The translations under genes and the position numbers were made by a program. From the NCBI GenBank assembly GCA_037178675.1, contig JAYMGJ010000026.1, positions 19,556 through 83,555 of the forward strand: a stretch of 64,000 bases of DNA. The letters run 5' to 3'. The DNA comes from Scleroderma bovista. Taxonomy: Eukaryota > Basidiomycota > Agaricomycetes > Boletales > Sclerodermataceae. Numbering within the stretch: the first letter of the stretch is position 1; every line of letters begins with the position of its first letter. This document shows positions 24,101 to 36,409 of the stretch, piece by piece. Under the pieces are notes generated by a model. It was not told the origin of the DNA, made no database searches, and saw only the letters and a list, made by a program, of their open reading frames with translations.

Positions 24101-24900
24101 CCAGCCAATGGGAATGCGAATAAGCGTCATACTGACTTTAAAACATATCCGATGCCTGTTAAGCCCTGTTTTCAAAGGTTCGGATCGTTGTAGGATCGTC
24201 TCATGAGCCCCCCGCATTTCCTGGTAGTGAAACCATTCAGGGTTGAACCTTAGATCTACACAGAACTGGCACCAAAATCTATCTATGGGTCTATTGTAAC
24301 AACTCGTATTGCTCAAGAATTTCACCTAAACGACCGAAGGAAAACCAAGTCCATCTCTCGCCAAAAAAAGGAACAGTTGACAGGCACCAGTATGATTTCA
24401 AGTATCATGGGTTGATGAGCTCGATATTTTAGTCTTGCAGAAAGGTGAGCGGCACAGAAAGCTCGCTATACAGATTCTTGATCAGACGCTGATCTTATGC
24501 CAGTGAAGTCCCCAGCCAATGGGGACGCGAATAATCGTCCTACTGAATTTAAAACATAAATGGCCCTCAACAAGGGCTGTTTTCGGATGATCGGATGATT
24601 GTAGGATGGTTGTATGAGCTCCCCCCACATCAACTAATCGAGAAACGAGCCAATGACAAGCCTCAGACGCTACACGGAACGAGCATCAAGCCTGGTCTAT
24701 TGTAACCAGTTATTTTGCTCGTGTTTCGCACAAACGACCTAAAGAGGATCACCTCAATCAATTCCATCCCTCGTCAAAAAAAACTAGTAGTCAACTGGAC
24801 TGGTATAGCTCCATGGGGCGCCGAGCTCAATATCTTAGCCTTGCGGAAGGGCGGATTGCAGAGCGTGCGCGGAAAGCTCGCTACGCAGATTCTCCTCGGT
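24101..24900. repeat. Direct duplication (~400-bp unit) covering the 5' end of the next gene
   Basis: Unit 1 (about 24101-24490) and unit 2 (about 24512-24900) both start CAGCCAATGGG and share TTTAAAACATA, GTAGGAT, TCTATTGTAAC and AGAAAGCTCGCTA-like blocks in the same order. The end of unit 2 holds the start codon and first exon of the gene at 24813. The matching part of unit 1 has an ATG followed at once by stop codons, so it is a decayed copy of the gene start. Confidence 0.7.
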
Positions 24901-25541
24901 ACTGTACATATTTGTCGTGATACTGGTACACCGTTGCTCATCTGGTTCGTAGGGGTAGATCGAAGCGACAGAGTCAGAATGCTAAGGCATATCAAAAGAA
25001 ACGCGGACGTCATGAAAGCAGGTCGTCGCTACTAGGATCCGACCCACTCAAGCACCTCCCTCCTCTGCCATCGTCTCTATCGTCTTTTGCGACGAAGTCA
25101 TTGCCCACATCCGATCTATTTCGCTCAGCATCGCGCAGTGCAGATGCATTAGATGAATCCGAGCTCTACCTCTGGGAACAAGACCCTCCATACAACTACA
25201 TAGAGCCCGCCATCACGCCATACGAGGAGTGTTTCACTAAGAACATGGTAGATGTTTTACTTGGTCGGCGCTGGAGGATGGCTAAAGCGAAGAAGGATGA
25301 ACGTGCGCTGCGCTTCATAAATGGAGAAGTACTACAGGACATCCTAGATGAGATAACTGTTGATCTTGTTGGTCGTATACACAGGTGGGCGAAGGTAGCT
25401 ACACACGTCGCAGGCATGGAGGACAGCGGCAGAAATACGGCGATGGCAAAATGCTGGCTGCATTGGCAGGCGCGCGACATACTCGCAGACACCGAGGAGG
25501 CGAAAGCACTCAAAGGTGGAGACAATCCTTACTGTATCTAA
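24813..25541 (+). CDS. Unknown protein converging on the KDZ transposase gene
   Basis: Exons 24813-24898 and 24953-25541 (intron 54 nt, GT..AG) give 224 codons plus stop. The first ~60 residues are basic and helical (MGRRAQYLSLAEGRIAERAR, then GRSKRQSQNAKAYQKKRG). The rest is ordered: ELYLWEQDPPYNYIEPA, then ITPYEECFTKNMVDVLLG and a Trp/His-containing helix HRWAKVATHVAG near the end. I do not recognise the family. It lies 3' to 3' with the KDZ gene, so it may be a second gene of that transposon; this is inference from position. The reading frame is intact. Confidence 0.65.
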
Positions 25542-25904
25542 CTAGTGGCCGAGTACTACAGGAATCCTACCTATAAGGACATGTAGATAATACCGAAACA
25601 GAGACATATCATTTTCACCCAAACCAGTAACATGAAACCCTCTTAGAACAGCCGCTATCTGTGCTAGAACCCAGAGACCACAGTCATAGTCATTGCTTTG
25701 GATAGGTTGAGTCTTTGCTTGTCAGCACAAAGACACAAAAGAAATGTGGATGACTTACAACAACCGGCTGCGCAAACCACGCATCAAGGTCTCTGGGAGG
25801 AGCCATAACCCTCTGCGAGGCAATGTGTACCAAGCGACTGATAAGCTGTGCGATATCCTAATGATATTTCAGTATCTTGCTAACAAGATAAATTACAATT
25901 ATAC

Positions 25905-28900
25905 CCTAATGTCTTTCTTCCAGGATGTTCGATCAGCGAGGCTGTCAAAAAGGAATATTTGCTTGAATGAAAAATCGATGGTGCATACGACCCAGTGGCC
26001 AATGCAGGACGGTCTGTGGATCGGGAGGATCCATATGTCCTTCTCCCAGTATCGGGTCCACGAGATATTTCGCCAAAGAACATCATCAGCTGCATTATAG
26101 CGAGCACGTGGTAAGTCGTGAGTTGAGAGGATGGCACATCACTGGGCATCAGGGGAGAGGAAAGCAGAATATAGAAGGCTTCCGCAGCCGTTAATACACG
26201 TATCGTCCAGGCGCGCATTTGCTGTAGAAAGCAGTCTAATATGGTCTGGCTCGAATGTCTGTCGGGGAAACCCGTCGCAAGCAGGTCGAATGTATCGGGT
26301 GATCGTAGCACACGGATAGCAGGTCGTGGTAGTGGAAATGTCGATGTTCAAATCAACCCGGAGCGGCTAGGGAAATATGGTTAGCGACTTCCAGGCAAAT
26401 ATCATGCACTCACCGATGGGATTTGCCAGTCCAGCGATATTGTCATGGGCTCCACCTCCTCCTCATCCTTGTTGACCAGTAAATCGATGTTGTTACCTTC
26501 GTTCTCGAGAAGGTGATCTGTCAGCGCAATCTCGCCTAGGTCTTCAGGTTCAGCATCCAATATTGTGTCTTGGTCACCAGCCTCTGAAACATGGCCGTCA
26601 GACGGTAGCTCACATACGACAGGGCTAAGCCACTGTAATGCATGTGGGATTGGAGTTCCGGAAAGGGAGGCTGCAAGCTCAGATGCGGCACGAGCCTCAC
26701 CAGTATAACGGACGATGGAGGCAAGAGGGTTTGGCCACCGTTCTTGTAAAGTCGATATATATTCATGCCGTTGCTTCAGAATGAGGTAATATATAGAATC
26801 TAAAATGAAGTTCGAAGTTACGAACAGAAATAACGAAGCACTGGAACTTACGTTGTGGTTGTTGCAATGCAAATTCGACCGCACAAAGTTCGCGCCCAAA
26901 CCACCGGCACATATTATCGGCTTCCATCCCAAGCCGACATTGTTCTTCATGGCAACGGTCTAACTTGAGAAGGGCTCGAATCCCTGATCTAACATCACGA
27001 TCCCCAAGCCATAATGGGGTTTCGCCCTCAGGTGACCGTGTGATCCAAACGTCTTCGAGAAGCGTCTGGTCATTACGGAGTTCCGCCAGCTTGGTCGGGA
27101 GGGGTGTCGGTAGCGGTATGGCGTATGTTGGATTGTACAGTTCCTCGAGGCGAGCACAGTAACTATTGAATTTACCTATAGCAGACATCAATGCTGGCTG
27201 TCGTTTGGCGATAGCCTTGCGTGTCTGCTGGTGGAGTTTCGTGCCTGGGATCCACTGTCAAGAAGGCCAACCTAACTTCAAAAGAGCCTACCTAATGCCT
27301 TCTGTTTCCCACCGACGGCGCGATCGAGTTTGTCCCACTCGAAGAAACTTCCTATTGCCCGCTTACGGATGTTGATTTTCAGATCGCGAGCAAGGAGAAG
27401 GGTTTGTACGAACTCAAAGCCGACGCCATCTAAGTCGGGAAACCTCACCGGAATGTCCAGCGAGGAATAAAGAGCGTCGACTTTGCATAACAGTTGCTCA
27501 TGACCGTGTTCGAGGCTCGCCAGAGCATCACGGGCACCTTGGGATGCTGGACCTCTGTCAAGCATGACGCGGATTTTTTGTAACACTTTGTCGGAACTAT
27601 CAAGCTCAGCTTGTAGAACAAGAACGGCATCGAGTTCTTTCTTCAGTCGAATGGGTGCATCTGCAGCAGAGTTTTAGTTCATGAGTCCGCCGCTGTAAAC
27701 TCATAGTGACGTACGCGCTCTGATAGAGAGCTGAGCAGAACGTTGATCCGACCATTGCTTACGAAGTTCCACAGCGCCAAGCTCGCATTGGTCTAGACCC
27801 TCCTGTGCAGCAGAACCTTGCTCCTCAATACCTTTTTTGAGCCGGCGCCTGAGCCAATCTCCAAGGTCAGCAACCATCTCTTTGGCAACAGCGCCAGCAT
27901 GACGATCGATGAGCCAAATGCGGCGTTGGCGCTGGAAATAATAATGTGAGACAATCATAATAGTCTAATTATATTGACCTACTGAAGATGCGCGCTGGAT
28001 ACCGATAAGCTTGATGAAACGCGACCACAACCTCTCCGTGCCTTCACCATCTGACAAGCCCAAACCTTGGATAAGTCGAGGGTTATAGACGAGCTGGCAT
28101 GCCCACTCGTGCCCATAAGCATGCATTGCAGTCGTAGCAAAGCGGATGCGGGAGGTGATAAACGGACTGAGAATACTATACTGGGAATTGTTAATAGAAC
28201 CCAATCAAATGAGGGATGTATATGTACCTTCATCAGTGAGCGTGCCAGCACACACCCAATGTCGTACAGTACGACAACATTGCACCCGAGAGGGATAAGA
28301 GAAAAGAAGTGTTCGATCAGCGCCACACTATATTTTTGTTGCTCACCAGGAGTGTGGATGTTCGCGAAGAACAGAGGGATGTCATGGCGACAGATGAGCG
28401 CCATGATGCCGGTATCATCGAAGCTATCCATAGCCGCCTTCTGCTTCTTGCCGTCTGCTGCTTCGTACGAGGTTTCACATTGGTCGACCGCTTCGTCAGG
28501 TACAGCAACTTTGTATTGTTGTGGAGGATGCTTGCGTGCAGCATTGATTCGTTTGCTGGCTTCATCGACCTGCAATTTAGGAAGGAAGTAGATGGGATCA
28601 TAAAACAGTGGGCAGTCTCCTGCGGAACATCGATGCCAATGGTGAAAGTTCCCATCCATGGCGACATGGACATCCCCACCACTATCCAAGGGCCGCCCAA
28701 AATCTTGACCACCAAAGCACGCAGGGCATCGTTGCACTAGGATCGGTGCACAGAAACCTCGCGTAAGGGCTAGGTTGTTCTTGGTTGGCGAAGATGAAGG
28801 CGATGCGAGAGACGAAGATTCTGGAGGTACCTTGGCAGCGAGGGTAATGTCCCGGCACTCTTGCAGTATCTTGTCTACAGAGTTCTCTATCTCAACTTGT

Positions 28901-29813
28901 AAGATATCGTACCACTGAATGGCATGCCCGAGGCTCCGACGGAACGGTTCAAGAATAGCTCCTCCCTATTCGCTTAGTGTTAGATACGGCTAAAAAAATA
29001 CTTAAGCATGTACCTCTTTGTTCGTGACATGGAATCCCCGTCGTGTGTAATGCGTGTGCAGCGCAGAGGCGAGAGCGTTGACAGCATCACATGAGCGCTC
29101 GAAAAGAGCACGATAAAAGGCTAGAAGTTCAATAGATACCGCGATGCGAGGTTGGAATGGAGCAGTGGGGAATAAACCGTTGCGAACGAGCAGCTGGGGA
29201 AGCGCGACACATTGACAGTGCCAAACTGTGATGGACGAAAATGCTAATCAATGTTCAGTATCGTATCAGCGCTCACAGGGAATAGTGAAAAATACTTACA
29301 ATCGAAATACAAGCAAGTGATGTTGGTTGACCGTTTATCACAATCGCATGAGCAGATGGAAAGCGAGGATGGGTGTGAAGGAAGCGGCTTTCCAAGTGTC
29401 TCACTAAGGTATTCTAAGTGAGGACGAACCAGGGTTGGGATGACCGACTTCCAATGACTGAAAAGGTGGTGAACGCGAGCCCGTTGGATGGGAGGAGGAT
29501 GATCAGTGGGCGCATGGTCGTCGGTGTCTTCCACGTCCATAATCTCTATCGTTTCCGTTTCCGGGGTGGGACTCTCTGGAGCAACATCCAGGCCCATTTC
29601 ACATCCGGGGGGTCCACATGCTGTCCTGTGATTAAGGAGATCATCGAGGCGGTCGAGGAGGCGTTGGCGCTTGATAGCCAGACCTGGAAAAGAAACAAGA
29701 GTTTGAGCCTTCCGCGGGTTTTTCTTTTTTTTCGGAGAAGCGAAATGGTGGCCCAATCCCTTTGTCGTGCTGGGGAGAGCTCCCCGCGTACCAGGGAGGG
29801 GCTTTGGGGTCAT
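25905..29813 (-). CDS. KDZ (Kyakuja-Dileera-Zisupton) transposase with CxC cluster and Ulp1-like tail
   Basis: Cut-and-paste transposase of the KDZ superfamily. The start at 29813 begins MTPKPLPGTRG. A Cys cluster (CSCDCDKR, then FWHCQC across the intron near 29300-29226) leads into GLFPTAPFQP, the CxC-type module that accompanies KDZ domains. The KDZ core follows: CPACFGG, VAMDGNF (first Asp, ~28650), FDDTGIMALICRHDIP (~28410), LYDIGCVL (~28260), GEGTERLW (Glu, ~28040). A long helical region (27950-26800) follows. A C-terminal segment with WTRYWEKDIWILPIHRPSC and IGHWVV (~26000) resembles an Ulp1/C48 peptidase. Introns are ~45-60 nt. A TGA stop at 26139-26141 interrupts the frame before the Ulp1-like His; a CGA>TGA change would explain it. 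The core therefore looks intact but the tail may be lost. The element ends were not found. Confidence 0.85.
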
Positions 29814-30117
29814 GGAGTAGATTGAAGGCGAACGTACCGTAAGTAACCAACGGTTGCCACGGTGGTGGCAAGCGACCAAACAGAAGACACCAACAGCATC
29901 GACAACGCTCTGAAGAGGGGGGGGATGGCGGTCGGAGGGTTCCAAGACGATGAGTACACCATCGACGGATGGATGAGAGGGGCGTGGAGGGTGCGTGGAG
30001 GTAAAGGGCAAGGGTGCGAAAGTTATTACAAAGCATTCGGGGATTGCCGGGGCGGATGGTTGGCCTGTGAGGCCACTTCTTCACGGTAAAGAAACCCTAC
30101 CTACTAGACCACTATTG

Positions 30118-31902
30118 CTACCGAAAACTAGTGCCTGAGGTGGCGATGGCCGACTGACTGTCCGAATGCAAAGGCGTCGGATGCACGAGCGGGTGGAAAA
30201 CTTCTTCGACGAGTCGGCGGAGCCAAATCCCTTCCTTGGCAGCGTGCGTGGCAGCGACATATTCGGCTTCTGTAGTCAAGAGAGTGACTAACTCCTGTTT
30301 CTTCGACGCCCAGCTGACGGCTCCTCCGTCAAGGATGTACGCATACCCTGAGATCGCGTGGCGATGTTCTTGGCTCGCTCCGTCTGCGTCAGTAAAGCCC
30401 TCGAGACCCTGCTTACCCGCTCCGAAAGTAAGTGCCAGTCTCTTCGTACCCAACAGATACCTGTAGATGCGCTTGACAGCTTCCCAGTGCTCGGGTCCAG
30501 GATCCTGAGAGAACTGAGCGACGGTTGAGACAGCGAAGGCGATGTCGGGACGAGTGGCGACGGCCAAGTACATGAGCGAGCCCACAGCTGCCCTGTATGG
30601 AATACTCTTCATGCGAGCGGTATCAGCGATGGACATGGGACGGGTGCGCGATAGTTGGACGTTGGGATCCATAGGAATCGAGATGGGCTTAAGGTCAGAG
30701 AAATTGTACTTAGCGATGATGGCGTCAATATAAGGCTCTTGAGACAGGGAGACGGTCCGGATGACGCGATCTCGGACGACCTTCATGCCTAGTACCCAGC
30801 TGATTGGGCCTAAGTCAGTAATCTTGTACCTAGCCCGGATCTCGTCCTTGAACAGACCCATAAGTTCGCGTGAGCTTCCAGTGAGCGTGCAATCGTCAAC
30901 GTGGCTCGCGAGAATGAGTGTATCGCGTCCGATATGAGCGTAGAACACTCCCCAGTCCGAATGCGCACGCTTAAGTCCGAGTTCTCTAAGTGACCCGCAG
31001 AGCTCTAAGTACCACCTCAAAGCTCCTTGCTTCGAACCGTAGAGGGCGACTCGGAGTTTCGCGACGGCGTTGTAACCAGGTGGGAGCTCCATATACAGAT
31101 CTTTGCCCTTGTCTAATTTCCCATTCAGGAACGCGCTCTGGAAGTCGAACACGTCAACGTCCCAGTCGTTTCGGGCGGCGATAGCGAGGATTGTGCGTAG
31201 GGAAGAGAGTCGAGCCACAGGTGCGTAAGTCTCGTCGTAGTCAACGCCCTGAACCTGTGAGTAACCCTTCGCTACGAGGCGTGCCTTATACTTATCGATC
31301 TCCCCGGCAGCATTCCTCTTTATCTTGAACACCCATTTGCATCCGATAACGTTCACGCCCTTCGGGCACTCGATGACGTCCCATGTGCGTGCAGCCTCGA
31401 GACTGGTGAGTTCTTTTGAGATCGCCTCCTCCCACTTCGCCCAGTCGGGTCTCGCGCGCGCCTCGTCGATCGTCGATGGATCAAGGCCTTCCGCCTCGCT
31501 GACCCTCGCAACCATAGCATAGACAAGGTCATCATCATCTGGTGACTCCCCCTCGCTCCTGCCTCCATGCAGTACCTCTGAGAGCGCTGCTGTAGGAGTT
31601 TCCTTGGATTGCTTGCCGTCAACCGTTCCTTCGCCTTCGCGCAATCACCTGAAGTATTCCGACTCGAAGCGTTGACGTGTGGAGCGACGTGGAAGTGGTT
31701 GAGGATCGGGACTCTCGAAGTTGGGGCCAAGATGGTCTGTGTTGGCATTGGAAAGCGCAGGTGCAGGTGCGTTGTCTGCTGTCTCTGAAGGCAATGCGAG
31801 CTGATTGTCCGTGCGTGGTGGGCTCTCGACACTCTCGATGCGTGAGCTCTCGACGCTGACGGCCTTTTGTTGCTCCCCCTGCACGCTTCTCGGTCTGACC
31901 AC
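30118..31902 (-). pseudogene. Ty1/copia pol fragment: reverse transcriptase + RNase H
   Basis: A single long frame, broken only by a TGA at 31645-31647, with copia-type motifs. These are WVFKIKRNAAGEIDKYKARLV... at the RT start, FQSAFLNG, LYGSKQGALRW, ASHVDDC (RT active site Asp-Asp), GSLMYLAVATRPDIAF and the RNase H TEAEYVA and SDSQSAI. Gag, protease and integrase are absent: the left end of the coding part starts in the variable linker before RT (~31902). The right end stops inside RNase H at ~30118. No LTRs are visible. The 31.9-kb edge abuts the duplicated segment starting at ~31895. Confidence 0.9.
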
Positions 31903-33880
31903 ATTACTTGCATCGCATTATTCTTGCAGGAACCGCCACCGTCGAACAGCCTGCGTACACTAGTCATGCCTATGGGGTGCCACCGCTGGTGCATGAAGTA
32001 CGTCTGCCTCTGCGCCTACTCCGGCCCCCACAGCTGCGACTTGATCTGACCCCAGTATGTTTGGACTCTGCCTCATTTATGCGCACACCGGTTCTGACAC
32101 TTAATATCCGATACCTAATATAGACGGGCAGCCAGCTCTCCCTCCCCGTATCCCCGGTCTGACCATTCACATGTCACTCCTCTTCGGCTTCTTGCCCTGT
32201 TTCCCTCCTGATCTCCTCCTGTCACACGCATCCATGACCGCGCCTACATCCCAGAAACAGCCCATCTCATAGGTACACTCTCCTGCATGCTCCATCTTCG
32301 TTCTGCGTAGCATTAGGACAGCTGGAGTTTATCCTGTAAACTGGCGAGCCGGATGAAATCGTGCACAGCCTTAATCTGCGTGCGAGTGCGGGAACAAGTA
32401 TATATGTGAGTGATTGCAGAGCGGACGAAATGGAAAAATGGATGACGCCATTTGCGGGAGATCAGGATAGTGTTACAAGTTCTAGCTTGTTCACCGCAGC
32501 CGGTGGTCTGGTTGAAGTCTGGTCCGCCCACGGCCCTCATGACCATGACTCGTTACCTGATCCCTACTCGCATCTCCCTCTGCACTTCCTCCGCCATGTT
32601 CCTTACATAGATTCATCATGATAATGTAAGAGGGTCGTGTTGAGATTGGGGCAAAGGATTGATTTTTCTGCTACTCTACTCAGGCTATATATCTATCAAG
32701 TCTTGCGACGTTGGGATGATTTACTTAATTATGAGTGTTCAGCGCGAGCAGAGGGGCAGCAAAAAACCAAATTTAGGCGCTTTGCCTATTACATAAATAC
32801 CTTGATGAATGATACCGACGGCCAGCGATGGCTGAACAAAGCAGCACAAGTTATTAGTCTCCGCATGAGCACAGAAGAGCGACGACGTAACCTGGAACAG
32901 CAGAAATGCCCACCTTGTGAGAAGTGGAAAGCAGGCTGCTCAACTACAGTACGTGCTGCCCCTTCCTGACTCCTGCACCACGGGTATATCATAATCATAC
33001 CGCGAACAGGTCCCAAAGTCGTATTCAGGCTCAACCACCTCCGTCTGCCATGCTGCCCCATCCCACCCTCCAGCATCATCTGTGCCCCGTGCGACCCCAC
33101 CGCTCCGGCGGATTTCATCCCGCAGGTGCAATAGTCCTCTGCCGAGGTCATTTCGGGAGCAAGAAACACATGGAAGATACACTTGCACATGTACGTTCAT
33201 TGTAAGTTTAACGTAGATTGGCAGAATTTGCGGCATCATGCTTGTAGTGAGGTGCGTAGTTCGTGACATGCGCGTGTGCGTGGAGGTATACGTGTATTCG
33301 GTGCTGATGAATACGTGGATAGATCCGCGCGAACGGTCTTATGTAGTGGGGAGTGCAGATACATGCGTGAGCTGGGCCGGGAATACTGTCGTTCTCGAAG
33401 CAGCATCAGGTATAGTGTCCGCGCATCACTCTGATAACGACTAATGTATGCTCTATTCCCTTGCCCACAGGCATGTATTCGCCGCCGTGCGATCCTCTCT
33501 GCCTGTGCAAATTCAGCATGTCCAGATGCTGCATCAGCCAAATGTGCTCTCAACAAAATCTGGGAGAGCTGCTTCAGCGACACAAGGCCGTTTGATGAGG
33601 TGCATGTGTCTCCCTGTCGGACGGTGCGTTTGCTAGATCTATGAGTATTAACCCACTTATTACCTCGGAACTCGGGATCAGTAGCAATTTTGCCATGGAA
33701 AACGTGACAGTTAACATCCTCCCTTATTAGTGTTTTATTTATTGTTGTTCGTACCTCAGTTGACACTCAACAGTAGTACAGTTCATTATCTCATAATGCA
33801 TTGTGTCGTGCTGCATAAATATCATACTGCATGAAATTTTCGTCAGCCTGAGTTGGGGTGGGCTCGGGCGCCAGGGATTT
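31895..33880. repeat. Duplicated segment X, copy 1 (partner 52085-54120)
   Basis: From CGCATTATTCTT(T)GCAGGAACC onward, this ~2-kb segment matches 52085-54120 closely, with small indels (for example, about 36 extra bases, CGTTGCACTCC and neighbours, near 52765). Frames conserved in both copies include one with ERRRNLEQQKC(P/A)PCEKWKAGC (~32880-32950) and two overlapping frames at 33450-33645. I recognise no family and cannot decide which is coding. In both copies it is followed by the 3' flank of an HNH gene. Confidence 0.75.
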
Positions 33881-33887
33881 GGGTAAA

Positions 33888-33934
33888 GTGGTAGAATCAT
33901 TCCTGCGGGGAGCAGGTGAGGATGGCGTTGACAT
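33888..33934 (-). pseudogene. HNH gene remnant, copy A (almost completely deleted)
   Basis: Reading minus from the ATG at 33934, about 12 codons match the start of the intact HNH gene at 55901 (MSTP..P.PRRN). The sequence then jumps directly to the 3' flank that follows the HNH genes at 46930 and 54130. The join lies at TAGAATCA/TTCCTGCGG. The whole nuclease domain is missing, by an internal deletion. Confidence 0.8.
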
Positions 33935-34282
33935 TGTCAGCGATATTGGATGGTGAGGATTGGGGTATCGATTGGGAGATCACTGATCACTGACAATTTA
34001 AACCTCACCTTGGCTCCTCTTCCATCTCCGAGTCGTTTTTCAACTCCGAGTGATAGTCAGCGTCCACTTGAATCATGTCGTCTTGGACAGTGCCAGTTCA
34101 AACAATACGCGCGACGCCATCACATGACTTGTCCACCTACACTTATGTAATCAGCTTCCTTTCCCCGTTTCTTCGTCCCTCTGCGGGCTGACGAGGTATC
34201 TACATTTGTTTCCCATCCTCGTACTCGCAATCACCCAGGATTGATAGCACGGTATTTTGCTAATTCAGTATCACCCTTCCAC

Positions 34283-35545
34283 ATGAATCCACGAGGCATG
34301 GACGAATCAACAACAGACGACGATAATGCATCCCAGACGACTGAAGATGACCCGCAAATACCCGCACCTGCACTTGTTCATTTCACCCAGCAGTTCCGCC
34401 GCCACCTCCCGGTGCACAGATCCAAGCTGCTCCACGCGAAAGACCGAACTACAGACTGCGACATACACTCAGGGGACATACCCAGTCTGTATCTGCAGTC
34501 AAGTTTAGTCCTGACGGGACCCTTCTCGCTTCGTGTGGTACGTTCGAATGCTTGAGCTTCTTGTGTGTGGAGTTGCTCACGTCTTGTGATATGTTTCGCG
34601 ACACATGTAGCTGCGGACAATGTTATCAAAATATGGTCGCCTCTCACAGGAGAACTGATCCGCAACCTCAGTGGGCACACAAAGGGTCTCTCAGACATCT
34701 CATGGTCGAGCGATGGGACATACCTGGCTTCCGCATCGGACGATACAAGTATACGAATATGGAACGTCGAAACTGTACGTTCGTCTCTACTACCCATGTA
34801 TAGCCCATGGAAATGATCGGTGTGGCCCTCAGGGCTTGACAAGAAAACATCTACGGGGACGTACAAGTTTCGTGTTCTGCGTCAACTACAACACTGCGTC
34901 GACCTTATTAGTCTCCAGTGGGCGGGAAGGCGACGTGCGTATATGGAACATCGCCAGAGGCATTTTCATGTGGTCTTCCCTTTGGATCGAGAATGCTCAT
35001 GGTTACAGGAAAATGCATTAAAACACTTAATGCCCATCTCGACTACGTCACTGCCGTGCACTCCAATCGCGACGCATCCCTGATCATGTCGTGCTCTCTT
35101 GATAGGTTAATGTACGTCCCTTTTGGCTTTATCCATCCCCTGTCGTAGAACCTGCGATAACCATGTGCAGACGGATATGGAACACAAACGACAGGGCAAT
35201 GTCTCAAGACCTTTGCAGAGGGACACAACGCTGTATGGTGTGCCCCGTTCTTCCTCCACGTCACGCTGATAGACCCCGCCCAACCACAAATCCTAGCCAA
35301 CATGTCCAATTTTCTCCCAACTTAGAATACATTCTGTCGACTGCCCACGACAGCGCGATCGAGCTGTGGGACTACCACACTTCGCGTTGCCTCAAGACAT
35401 ACATTGGGCCACCGCAACGAGAAATGTTGCATCGCTGCCTGTTTCAGTGTCACAGGAAGAAAATGGATTGTCTGTGGGTAGTGAAGATAATAAGGTGTAC
35501 ATTCGGGATTTGCAGAGTAAAGAAGTTGTGCAAATGAATAAATCC
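34283..35545 (+). pseudogene. WDR5/Swd3-like WD40 gene, copy A, frameshifted and truncated
   Basis: Encodes a beta-propeller like the WDR5/Swd3 subunit of COMPASS histone methyltransferase complexes. Recognisable blades: YRLRHTLRGHTQSVSAVKF with SPDGTLLASC (~34450-34535), VIKIWSPLTGELIRNLSGHT (~34620), [68 protein letters not shown] and VYIRDLQSKEVVQ. Introns interrupt between blades. Frame changes near 34380, 35190 and 35410 break the frame, and the last blade is missing where the sequence meets an NLR fragment at ~35545-35570. The gene starts divergently from the HNH gene remnant, sharing a ~350-bp intergenic region. Confidence 0.8.
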
Positions 35546-35559
35546 CCCGTACATTTTTG

Positions 35560-36226
35560 TACTGCAGCGCGATGGTGCGAGTGATGGCAGATTTCCCCCT
35601 GCCGGCCTGGCCGTAAAGCCAGAAGATCCGCAGCACATGAAACGGTTGGGATCGTTAATCCAATCAATGATTTCTTTCAAAATTTCCACCCTCGTTCCAT
35701 CCATGCATTTCTTTCTTGTATCAACCCCCGCCGCCATCTGCATACACCATACCATCTAGGCTCAGATCCTCGAGGATATCGAGGACACGATGTACGTTGA
35801 CGTGCGTGTCACGTATGGCACGATCGCGGAATTCTTGCATCAAGTCATCCAACGCCTTGTTGCATTCGTCAACGACGGACTGTGATTCGGAAAGAATATT
35901 CTTTGTGGCTCGTTTCCCTGAGATGATACCTAGTTAGAAGAGGGTTATGGAAGTATTCGGCGTGGCGTACAGAAGTTCTTGGTTTCGGCAGTTTTCAATA
36001 AACTGGACATAGCTACTGACCACCTGGGCGATGCGCGCCAGTGTATCTTTCATCGTATCCAGGTTGGCCTTGGTATCCTCGTCAAGTAGGAACTCGTAAA
36101 CACTTTGAATCTTTGAAAGTAGGCTGGAGACCGAGTTGTCTAGGTTTGCTTGCCTGATGTCATCACCTGACAGTGATGTGAGATGCATGAGCCAACCAGA
36201 AGGCGCACCTGGGCGGCACCGGTGAG
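35560..36226 (-). pseudogene. NLR (NACHT) gene fragment, downstream part
   Basis: Minus strand. Helical N-terminal-type segment DNSVSSLLSKIQSVYEFLLD (~36140), then FRDRAIRDTHVNVHRVL, KCMDGTRVEILKEIIDWIND and the NACHT P-loop WLYGQAGRGKSAI (~35600). This is the layout of fungal STAND/NLR immune-type receptors. The sequence stops right after the P-loop, where it abuts the WD40 pseudogene on the other strand. The upstream part of the same gene lies at 45385-46013; a 9158-bp transposon separates them. Confidence 0.85.
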
Positions 36227-36406
36227 TATGACGCTGCAACTGTAACAAAATAAAATGCGGAATTTAAATCGACAGCGCGGAATTTTGGTCTGTCCCAGTG
36301 CGGAATTTCACTCAACAGTGCGTCAGTGCGGAATTTTCAGTCGAGTCAGTGCGGAATTTCCAGTCATTGTCACCGCAGAAATTTATATTCTGCATATATA
36401 ATTGTC
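36227..36406 (+). repeat. Left terminal inverted repeat
   Basis: About 180 bp. Holds five copies of GCGGAATTT spaced 20-35 nt, the last three in the form AGTGCGGAATTT. Ends near ATATAATTGTCA. Confidence 0.9.
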
Positions 36407-36409
36407 ACT

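Noticed and set aside
30118..31902. Same copia element as at 56.7-64.0 kb
   Set aside because: Opposite strand, different composition, and the two cover non-overlapping parts of pol; nothing links them.
34283..36226. A single NACHT-WD40 NLR gene
   Set aside because: The WD40 blades and the NACHT P-loop are on opposite strands and meet tail to tail, so they cannot form one gene.
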